Assembly: GCA_963402885.1 (NCBI GenBank)
Contig: OY727100.1
Coordinates: 22,725,665-22,789,664 of the forward strand
Length of the DNA: 64,000 nucleotides
Source: Antedon bifida
Taxonomy: Eukaryota; Echinodermata; Crinoidea; Comatulida; Antedonidae
Reading direction: 5' to 3'
The notes beneath the pieces were generated by a model. It had not been told where the DNA came from, made no database searches, and worked only from the letters and a program-made list of their open reading frames with translations. Of the stretch, positions 37,058 through 52,093 are shown piece by piece (positions within the stretch are counted from its first letter, which is position 1; each line of letters opens with the position of its first letter). The position numbers and the translations under genes were made by a program.

Positions 37058-38206
37058 GTTGAAACCTCAGCGATCTTGTACGAGTTAAATGTGTCCTATC
37101 AAATTAGCAGCGGCGTCATGTGTGTTGTTTTAATACAACCGAATAAAAGCACGGAATATTTATTATTTCAAATTATTATTAATGAATATTTCAATTTGTA
37201 AAAAACAAGCAGAGGAAATTAGCTGTATCAGGTCAGTCGTCGTCAGACTACTACTATCTTTGTTGTAGGCCTATGCAGCACGACAGATTTCAGATTTTGA
37301 CCCGATTGGCACTCCGCTTGGTTACCTAACAACAACATTAAGTATCTATTGTGACCCCTCATAGCAACAAACGTCAGTGTACATAATTAGTATCGTTGCA
37401 TTGTGAGGCTTTCAACAGTTGCGTTTGTACGTTTGTACACATTAAACTCTTTTTAACATTAAAATCACTGATGCGTAAACGTGTGACGTAGTAACCATCC
37501 CGTTATGGGGCGACGACTTTGAATAGGTCATTTTGCAGTTTTAGTAAAGTTGATAACTTCCGTAGAAACAAACAAAAAAATAAAATAAAATAAAAAAGAA
37601 GTTTGTCACTTAAATAACAAAATAAATCGTTCAAGATTTATTGTCCCACAAAAACATAAAAAATGAAGATTAATAAAATCAGACTTTAATACAGTTTTAA
37701 TAAAGTTATTCACAAAAAAAAACAAAATTAAAATAATATTTCACTTATAAAAGAACAAAAGAAACGTTTAATTTTAACCAAAAACCATTGTCTGACAGAC
37801 AAAGAGTATTTTTTTTCTTTAAATTACATTTTTTCAGGTAAATAATTTTTTTCGATCCATTGGCCAAAGTGAATAACTATTATATGACATTAAAATTAGA
37901 TATTAAGAAAAAATTGTTTAGGGGGACAATTAAAAATTCAACCAAAAACCCATTGACTTCCAGTCAATTTTGATTATTTTAAGCTTTAAATTACAGTGTT
38001 TTCAAGAAAACCTTTTTTTCCGATAACATTTTTGGTAAAAGTGAATAACTATTATTTTTATGTGACATTAAAATTGCAACAAACATTATTCAGGGGAAAG
38101 TTAAGATCTTTGACTAAAAATTCTGAAAAAAATATATAAATAGCGCCCTCAACAATTAACTTTAAAAGCACTGCATGAAACCCGACAGCTAGCTCTACCA
38201 TTCAAA
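37058..38206. promoter_or_regulatory. Shared upstream region between SAXO and PP2A-A
   Basis: Divergent genes start 1.15 kb apart, so both promoters and 5' UTRs should lie here. The PP2A-A side (about 37,630-38,105) is filled by an A+T-rich repeat in two diverged tandem copies. Only about 100 bp next to the PP2A-A ATG looks unique. I see no clear TATA box for either gene. Confidence 0.5.
37628..38105. repeat. A+T-rich dispersed repeat, two tandem diverged copies
   Basis: Two copies of a roughly 170-bp unit share words such as GTGAATAACTATTAT, GACATTAAAATT and TTTAAATTACA, at about 37,760-37,935 and 37,936-38,105. The leading part (TTATTGTCCCACAAAAACAT... at 37,640-37,690) recurs at 122-178 of this window, so it is a dispersed family. 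Its class is unknown to me. Confidence 0.6.
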
Positions 38207-44041
<5,835 letters not shown>

Positions 44042-44344
44042 ACTTACAGAAGTAACATAAGATCTGTGTTCTGTGTGATCATGTGTTATTATCCATACAA
44101 AAATAATTATATATAAATTATTATATATAATACTAGCTAATCAACCTAGATGGATTTCAGCTTCAGTAAAATCTGATTATTCTTAAGACAACCAATGAAC
44201 ATAGTTTTAAGATACAGAGATTGGAGGGTCATGACCTCTACTACAATAGACTATAGCGTTTACAACCTCTAATATGATTGGTCAATTTGGGTTCTCACTA
44301 TAAAAAATTTGACATGGTTGTATAGTATGTATTGATGAGCTCAA

Positions 44345-44350
44345 AATAAA
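44345..44350 (+). terminator. Candidate poly(A) signal of PP2A-A
   Basis: AATAAA about 305 nt after the stop codon. Further hexamers occur near 44,450 and 45,226, so alternative 3' ends are possible. The AATAAATAAATAAA-like string at the stop codon itself is too close to be used. Confidence 0.35.
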
Positions 44351-45960
44351 TTTCTTTTTGTATTGAAAGAAATTAATTTAACCGTCTTTAAACTATGAAA
44401 TGTAAATCGTTTTTTTTTAGAAATATCTGTATAGACACTATTATTATTAAATAAAGCTTAAATAAGCTTGTCGCGTGCATACCTAGGATGCGTTGACCAT
44501 AACAAACAGAACATTTTCCGCAGATGTACAAAGATTTTTTGAATGTTTTGTCGGTAATTCCGTATGTACACATTGTGTGTTGCTGTCGGTTTGTCTTGGT
44601 GTGAGGTAATCTAATTAGCCAATAGCGAGCTCTCGTTTCGGAACGCAAGACAATGGTGATTTAACGATTGTGACAGGTGAAACAATTGATGCGTCCATGT
44701 TACGGCCGTTAAATTGTTGTCCCAAAACGAAAGCTCACTTGATTTTTTTGTGCGTAACCTTTAAGCAATTCTTTATATATCTGTACATTTGCACTTTTAA
44801 ATTCAGTTCCATAAAACAAAGCATCCTAAATGTGTTATTTAGAGGATGCACTTATCATATAACAGTTTTTGAGTTTGATTTCAATCTTCCGTAAAGTAAG
44901 AAGTGGGTTTATATAGGAATAATAAAGGGTTACAACTCTTCTAAATATGGACAGGCATGCAAGAACACAAAATATATGTCTTGCCCCCAAAATGTGAGCG
45001 ACTGAATCAGAAATTGGCCATGGTGTTAAAACATATTTTTTCCTCGTTGAGCGAGATTTTCTAGGGGTTTTCCCGACGGATGGGTTCTACTGTATATGCT
45101 GAATCATTCAAATAACTAATTCTCAACATTCTGTCTGTGATGGGTGGTTTATTGCCAATAGTGCTCGGGCACATTAGTGGATGTACCATGCTTGTGTATA
45201 GGATGATGTAATATGAAAACATGAATAGAATTCAATAAAAACTAAAATGTGTAAATACAATATTTAGTATTACTGTTTAGCTCTAGCCGCTGTTTTTATA
45301 TTGTTTCACCACTTGTAGATTTACACCCACTAAGTTCTTGAGTGTTAGTACAAATTAGAATCTGAAATGAGCCAATTGTACTTTGTACCTACTGATATTA
45401 TCTTTTTAGGGTTAAGTATAGATCACAGAAATACTATTCATTCGTTAAAACCATGAAGATAATATCAGTATGTGTGGCAGTGCAATAAGCACATTCATCT
45501 TGTATCTATCAAATCATTTCTTGACCTGTTCTGACCTCTTTCCCCCTTCCTCACTTTCAAATTACAATCATGTTATTTTAGGGTTTTAAACAAATAATCT
45601 GTTTGTAAAGGTTAAACAATAGCAGTTTGTATCATAAATTCATATTCTAAGAAATTTCTTACTACAGTATAATATTTGATAATTCTGTTAATGAATTCAA
45701 ACTGGGATTTTAATGGTTACAATGTGACAAATACAAATGTTATATATTATTGAGACATGTATAATGAGAGGCAACTATATTTAAAATAGTTGTCTCGCAG
45801 CGTATAATTGTACATCTGATAGTTTTCTTCCCAAGTTTTTTTTTTACCGTTTTTGAATTGTGAGTGTTTGCATATTCTGTACGTGGACACAATCCAGTAA
45901 AACAAATTAAATGTTATGTACAAGACTAAAACTACTATATAAATGTGTTTGGTATGTATG

Positions 45961-46038
45961 TCACGGAGCTGGCGGCTTGGCTGGTGAACCTTTAGCCATC
46001 AAAATCTGCTCTTGTAAAAGCTCACAGTAATCATCCAT
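45961..46038 (-). CDS. Short ORF of 25 codons behind a good 3' splice site (tentative)
   Basis: On the minus strand a branch/acceptor-like stretch (AAGGTCATATTGCAG) is followed 15 nt later by ATG and a 25-residue frame, MDDYCELLQEQILMAKGSPA then KPPAP and TGA. The composition is protein-like: acidic start, amphipathic helix, Pro-rich end. It lies about 870 bp beyond the PFDN2 stop on the same strand, so it could be an alternative terminal exon, part of a long 3' UTR, a separate microprotein, or chance. I do not recognise it. Confidence 0.25.
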   Translation of the reverse strand: MDDYCELLQEQILMAKGSPAKPPAP

Positions 46039-46905
46039 TATTGTTCAATTTTTCTGCAATATGACCTTAAATATTGATGAAGTATAAGCAGCTTACGTGT
46101 CTAAAATCAAGTAAACAAGAATCTTTCATCAATTTTGATTCATAGCCAATGTATAGTTGCGCTTTTTTTAATGCTCAAATAACAACTAGTTTTGTTATTT
46201 TAATTTTATTTCAACCACATCCAACAGCAAAAAATCGCCAATTATAGCATGCTTGAGAGATTGAGAAATAATAACACAAAAAAAAAACACCATACACATT
46301 AAGTTGCTGATGACATTTGGTATATTTATCCATAAATTAAGCCTGCTACTTCAATACTTTGCAAGGTCTTGTGGCAGGTTTCACGTTTTAAATCAAAATA
46401 TCAAACTTTAAAAAAAATCCTAAATACACTTTATAAAAATCACTTCAATAATGCATTGATGATACAGTACAATGAACAATATAAGTTATATAAAATGAAC
46501 ACTTTTAATTAGGGGAATAATTTGTACCTGGCATACACTCATGGTAGACAGGTCAATTTCAGTACAGAACTTTTTTCTCATTTACATTTTTACCCACCAA
46601 AATTTCTACTGGTTAAGTTTCATCTAGATCAATGAAGTAACAGTTACTCAGAAAAGAACTGTACTTAGCTGATGAAATAAATTAATATTTAATTGACTAA
46701 ATCACGTTATTTGGTCAATTTCTAGTGCCATAGTATTACAGTCAGTTTAACATCTGTGGAATAGCATTAGCAATTTGACAGTAATATAATGCGGAACGTT
46801 AAAGACAGTATTTTATAACAGTGAGAATATTAACTGTCTGCAAGATAGCTACTTCATAAGATATTGTAAATTGTATCAACTTGTATGTTCTTCGATATCA
46901 GATCA

Positions 46906-47857
46906 TCACGATCCCTTTGCAACTAGAATACTCTGAGATCCACCAGATTTAGCCGCTGGTTCCTTTTCCTTGTCGTCCGTCTCTTCGCCACGAATCCGTA
47001 TGTTGTGTTTTTCCCGATATGCTTGCAAGTCTTTCCCTTTCAATTCTAACTGCTGTTTTAATGTTTCAAGCAGTTTTGTTAACTGAAATTGAAAAAAAAC
47101 AGTTAAAAAAGGAAAATTAATTATATAGTGCACATATTTATACTATTATTACTTTAAACAGAACCCTAATGGTACATATAGTAGTACAAATTCTTATGTT
47201 TTGTTTATTTTCTGCACATAAGGAAATCTATCTAGCCTAGCTAGGCCCAGCCAGGGCCTATACTCACCCCATCTTTATTGTGTTTGAGTGCAGGCAGTAC
47301 GTCTTTAACAGTCCTTTCAACTAGTACTCCTCCAACTAACCGGAAACATTTTCTTTCTCCATCGACACCTCCAAGAGTTTTAATTACTAAACTGAAAAAA
47401 TAAAATAAACATATTTAAACTAAAATATTAATTAATGCAGAGCCTGAGGAGGTATGGTACAAAGAATTAATCTCAAGTGAGTGCATATTATTTTATTATT
47501 TTACTTTAAATAACATCTGTCTCACTGCACCATGTGTGGGTAATTAATCGCAACACTGAACAAGCTAGCGTAGGCCTAGACCTAAGTAGCAGTTACACCT
47601 CTCGACTGGCCTGGTCGGGTGGGCATCTACTAAGTCGAGTCTCTACTAGCCGCCGCTAGCTCTAGTAGGCCTACCAAAAGTTCATATTTTAACAGATTCG
47701 ATAAATACCTATGTTCATTTGCTTCTGTCTCTAGTTCGTTCATTTTACTAGCTAACGCTCTCTGCTCCTGACGAAGCTGATTGAATTCTTGAACAATCTG
47801 TTCATTTGATTTTTTAGATGAATTCGTCGCCACGGTCTTTGCTGCCTTGTCAGCCAT
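46906..47857 (-). CDS. PFDN2: Prefoldin subunit 2, 3 exons
   Basis: Predicted 149 residues (human 154). Exons: 47857-47709, 47391-47268, 47082-46906 (TGA), with phases 2 and 0. The product is a beta-type subunit of the hexameric prefoldin chaperone, which hands unfolded actin and tubulin to the CCT chaperonin in the cytosol. Family signatures are plain: FNQLRQEQRALASKMNELE in the first coiled coil, RKCFRLVGGVLVERTVKDVL in the beta-hairpin region, and the second coiled coil LKGKDLQAYREKHNIRIRGE. The order is coiled coil, two-hairpin segment, coiled coil, then a short charged, disordered tail ending VAKGS. The ATG lies about 320 bp from the first exon candidate of the SH2 gene on the other strand, so the two probably share a promoter. 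An ATTAAA at 46688-46693 (minus) could serve as poly(A) signal. Confidence 0.95.
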
Positions 47858-48174
47858 GATTATTCGTTGCCAGAGATCATTGATAAAAAAATCCCAATTC
47901 AAGAGGCAGAGTGGTATAAAAAAACAGAGACGCGGCGCGTCTATTTAAAACGACATGTCAACTGCGCAGCACTTGAATCATTATTCGATATTTATACTAT
48001 AATTTTTTTTTTCGTTAACAAGTATATAATTTGGAATTATATGAACTAATTAACCAATAATACAATACATAAATTAATTGTGTCGTTTTCTGTATAGAAT
48101 ACGTTTCCATGGGATATGTGAATAATGGTTTGGTATGCACTGTAAGCACGGTGTTGTACTAACACAACAGAACA
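47858..48174. promoter_or_regulatory. Compact divergent promoter region, PFDN2 / SH2 gene
   Basis: Only 317 bp separate the PFDN2 ATG (minus) from the first ATG of the SH2 gene exon 1 (plus). No TATA box is evident. Both first exons must begin here, which implies a bidirectional promoter or two overlapping ones. Confidence 0.5.
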
Positions 48175-48276
48175 ATGGCAAACAACGTTGATGTTGCCAT
48201 TGACTATTTAACAGAACAAGGCAGACGATATTTAAAATGGGATTTTAATAGCAATACCAGCAATATACGACTAAAA
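48175..48276 (+). CDS. 5' exon of the SH2 gene: overlapping uORF or alternative N-terminus
   Basis: ATG at 48175 opens 34 codons (MANNVDVAIDYLTEQGRRYL then KWDFNSNTSNIRLK) ending at a strong donor, AAAA|GTAAGT. Splicing to the obvious acceptor (AG at 48601-48602) puts the frame out of register and stops at 48644, making a 47-codon uORF that overlaps the main ATG at 48610. Splicing instead to CAACAG|GTG (exon from 48637) would keep frame and give an alternative N-terminus, but that acceptor has no polypyrimidine tract. Confidence 0.45.
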
Positions 48277-48609
48277 GTAAGTATCTAGGCCTACATAGTA
48301 TTAATTGCGTTGGTTTTGTACAGGGCTATAGTGGATTGAATGTTTATTTTTGTATAGAACTATGGAGTATACTCATTAGGACTATGAACTAATTATTTTC
48401 TGCGGTAGAGATTGAGGACAAACCTAACCATGGTTGTTAGAATTGATGTATTGTTTACTTTCTGTTCAGATTTTTATAAGTTTGTTCTAATATTTCGGGG
48501 TCCATATGTTTATCTTATTTGTTAGCCTAATTATGGTGTCATTTTTACTCATGTTAAGAAAATTGATTCATAAACGTGCATTTTATCTGTATAACTTTAT
48601 AGAGCAATA

Positions 48610-51600
48610 ATGACGTCAGACTCGGAACATCAACAGGTGTTTGAAGTATGTAGAGAAATAGGTGAACACCTGTGTGATTTGCATAACGTCGTCAGGGTTA
48701 GACTTCCGGTTTCGGCTGGTGACGTAGAGGTTGTTAGCCAGAAACTCGGTCGCATATTTAAAACCGAGTTTACAATAACAAGTATCAAAGGTAAAATATG
48801 AGGAACGTTTACTATACTGGATTTTATTTACCTGTACGTCATTTAAGACAACTATTTTGATCTACTATTATTATATACCCCCATGATTTTCTTTTAGATT
48901 ATGTTGGTATTTTGACGCGATATTGTGACGTCATGACGGAATTGGGAAGGTTACTATACGCTATGGGAACTAGTTATGAAACGAACACATTGTACACGTG
49001 GCATGATGATTTAAAGACGAAGATACAAGAAGCAAAGAATGTTCACAAAGTTAGTATATTGACTATCTAATTGATAGAATGTTGATAGGATATTGATAGA
49101 ATGTTGATAAGATTTATAGAATGTCGATATGATATTGATAGAATGTTGATAAGATTTATAGAATGTCGATAGGATATTAATAAATAGAATGTTTGGGTGT
49201 TGATAGGATGTTGATAGGATATTAATAGAATGTTGATAGGATATTGATAGCATGTTGATAGGATATTGATAGCATATGTTGATAGGATATTGATAGCATG
49301 TTGATAGGATATTGATAGCATGTTGATAGGATGTTGATAGGATGTTGATAGGATATTGATAGCATGTTGATAGGATATTGATAGCATGTTGATAGGATAT
49401 TGATAGGATATTGATAGGATGTTGATAGGATATTGATAGAATGTTGATAGGATATTGATAGAATGTTGATGGATATTAATAGAATTTTGATAGGATATTG
49501 ATAGAATTTTGATAGGATTGATAGAATGTTGATAAGATATTGATACCATTTTGATATGATCGATAGGATGTTGATAAGATATTGTGATAGGAAGGTTGTA
49601 ATCTGGCAACGTACTGTTTTTTACTGGTTGGCCCACCGGACAGAGACCCGTGACGATTCATAAATCTAATTGATTATTTTTACGGAATTTTAGATTCTTA
49701 AAGAGGAGATAGCCGTAGACTCAAAAGCTGATGAGAACGACATCTCAGAGTACGTATGGACTTATTGGTTTAAAGACACCTTACAGGTATACGTTGGCTA
49801 AATTACTAATAGTTCAAAGACGACCATGTTTACCCCAAATAAACGGTATTCGATCATATTCGATAATTATAAAATATTTTTCTAATGTAGCTGGACTTAT
49901 TTATTAACATGCCTGTATCCTTCAACGCTCTCAATTATGTACGTGTACATGAGTGAATAAGATGCTACTGTTGTATATATATACAACTAATAAATAACTA
50001 CTTTAGGCCTATACTATTAATATTATTTACAATATTTTCAGGCAAGACGGATTTCTCTTATACAACACTTTACAAAATATACTGGTCATCCCAAGCAGAG
50101 AACCGAAGATACACTAAAGTCTTTTTTCCCCAGTAAGTGAAAATTGATTGTATAGTGACGACTTATAAAACATTTAATTCCATTCAAAAAGACGATAATT
50201 ATAATAATATCCTGTGTTTCAGCTAATATCATCGATAAACAAGATTTCAAGCGATTTTTTCACTGGATGAGCGCAAAATGTGTAACGTCTGCAACTGATA
50301 AACTCTTACGTGACTCAGGAACGTCAGTCGTGGACTTCTTGAGCCGACAACGTCGTACAGGTTGCCTACGAGACCCTTTACGTAAGCCGACGACTGTTGT
50401 CACGCCAGACGCTAAGGATAAGGACAGCGTTCACAGTAAATTTGGACTGGATCTGAACCGAGCGGTATTCCCTCCTGTACAGCTAAAAAGCGACCGGTCA
50501 GAATTACCCGAACACATTAAGGCAGAGTTACAAAATATCATTCAACAGGTAGGATAAAACTAGGGAAACAGTAAAGTGTTACTCTTCTCTGATAAAATGA
50601 ATATTGATTGATATTTAAAAAAATATTCTGACACATCATCTTGTGTGGCAATAATATGTTTTAAAATATGGTTTGAATGACGTTTCGATAAAGTAAAATA
50701 CAAACGCACCGTTTAGCAAATACAGTATCACAAAATAGGTAATTGTCAATCAAATGGTTGAATTTATTTTGTTTTGTTCATTCACAGGCAGAAGCAATTG
50801 AAAGGTAAACGATAATATACTTTAAACATTTGCACAACGAACTTGGTGTTCTTCTACAATCAATAATTATATCAATTTTATATTAAAAGCGCTGATTTTA
50901 TATAGGCTTATAGAGTTATAATTATTCCTATAGCTATACTACTAAATAACTATAATACTAAAATTAGGCCTATATGAGTTGCAGTAGTATTTATAGTATT
51001 TAAATAAATAAATACTACTGCAACTCATATAAACCTAATTTTTGTAGTTGTTACTATGGAAACATCGCTCAAAAGGACGTTGAAAGTTTACTCACGTCAC
51101 AACAGAGGGGCGTTTTTCTAATAAGACAGAGTTCAATGAACCCAGATAGGTTGTGCGTTTCGTTCCTCCACACTGTGCCAGTGAGGTCAAGAAATAGTTG
51201 GACAGAAATGGTGAGGTCACGAAATGTTGTGCTCCATCACGACCTGTTGTGTCACGGTAAGGTCAACTTGGAATTAGAGAAAAGTGAGAAAAGTACAAGC
51301 ATACAGTATCTCAAAGATTTATAATTTACAAATCTAATTTTTGTTTTTATCTTGAAAACTTTGGTTTTTAGAAGTTAAGGAGGAGCAAACTCCAGCAGAG
51401 AAACTTGACTGGACACGTACACCGTGTCAAAATCACGTCGAATTGCCAAACAACGAAATTCGCCAGAAAGGTAATTAGACACCCCTAACAATAAAATGGA
51501 AGAGTCTCACGCGCATTACAGAAACTATACGCATATCAATCGAATATATTTACATTGATACTATTAATTTTCTACTGTATGATAACTTTGTTTTCTTTTT

Positions 51601-51686
51601 TTTTGTTGTCAGCATATACTGCACTCAACTCCCTCGTGGAAGCGCAGACAAAGCTGCTTACTCTCTTAAAATTTCATCAGAAATAA
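48610..51686 (+). CDS. SH2-domain protein of unknown family, 9 coding exons
   Basis: Predicted 413 residues from ATG 48610. Exons: 48603-48790, 48898-49049, 49694-49786, 50042-50132, 50223-50548, 50788-50804 (17 nt), 51048-51256, 51372-51470, 51613-51686 (TAA). All phases match. Residues 1-280 are largely helical-looking and unfamiliar, with aromatic stretches (YVWTYWFKD, FKRFFHWM). An SH2 domain begins near residue 288 (CYYGNIAQKDVESLLTSQQR) and keeps the invariant phosphotyrosine-binding Arg in GVFLIRQSS (about residue 313). The usual first Trp of SH2 domains is replaced, and the C-terminal half of the domain is diverged. A helical tail (YTALNSLVEAQTKLLTLLKF) ends the protein. No kinase, SH3 or other enzyme domain is visible. 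By family it should act as an adaptor in tyrosine-kinase signalling; that is inference. It is neither a STAT nor a CBL by its visible motifs. Confidence 0.82.
49056..49600. repeat. Minisatellite in SH2 gene intron (GATAGGATATTGATAG-type units)
   Basis: Tandem 11- and 22-bp units such as GATAGGATATTGATAGCATG, with variants (AGAATGTTGATAAGATTTAT). They fill almost all of the 644-bp intron 49050-49693. The array has no stops in one minus-strand frame, which creates a spurious long ORF. Confidence 0.95.
50788..50804 (+). CDS. 17-nt microexon of the SH2 gene
   Basis: Between TTCATTCACAG and GTAAACG lie 17 nt coding AEAIE plus two bases. Exon 50223-50548 ends in phase 0 and exon 51048-51256 starts needing phase 2. 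The microexon supplies exactly that shift, so skipping it would break the frame just before the SH2 domain. Confidence 0.75.
50960..51042 (+). other. Intronic 35-bp-stem hairpin ending 5 nt before a 3' splice site
   Basis: The arms 50960-50994 and 51008-51042 are complementary at 33 of 35 positions with a 13-nt loop. The exon 51048 acceptor (TGTAG) follows directly. The stem size resembles a miRNA precursor, and the position resembles a tailed mirtron. It could equally be a palindromic insertion. Confidence 0.85.
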
Positions 51687-51861
51687 AAAAGTGATTGAAT
51701 TTTTTTTTTTCATATTTGGATGATGGTTCAGTTTGATATTGTATTATTCGTTATTATTTATATTTACAGTATCGCTGAGCCGATTCTTCTGTTCAATATT
51801 TATATAAATAATATGTACTCGCATTTATACTCGTTTACAGGTTATATAAGACTGAAAATCG

Positions 51862-51867
51862 AATAAA
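51862..51867 (+). terminator. Candidate poly(A) signal of the SH2 gene
   Basis: AATAAA 176 nt after the stop. The neighbouring SLC22-A gene ends convergently at 52094, so only 408 bp separate the two stop codons and the 3' UTRs may overlap. Confidence 0.45.
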
Positions 51868-52093
51868 AAAACACACATTAAATACTTTTTGTAAAAATAT
51901 TTATATCTTTCACCACTATTTACTCATCATTAATTATAACAAATATTAAACCCTGGGTTATTTAAGGTATTAACTCTCCAAATTTCATTTAGTATATTTA
52001 AATCATTCATTATGGATTTGCTCCATAATATTGCATATTACTCCAATGTCTGATCTTTCCGTTTTACTAATTAAGTGTAAATTAAGTTGCATT

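Larger units (their letters stand above)
44042..46905. other. Convergent intergenic region, PP2A-A 3' side to PFDN2 3' side
   Basis: A+T-rich sequence holding the two 3' UTRs. Apart from the poly(A) candidates and the short ORF at 45,961-46,038, I find no exon signal. Short ORFs on both strands here have no protein-like character. Confidence 0.6.

Noticed and set aside
49067..49636. 189-codon minus-strand ORF of INILSISYQ-type repeats
   Set aside because: A by-product of the intronic minisatellite inside the plus-strand SH2 gene.
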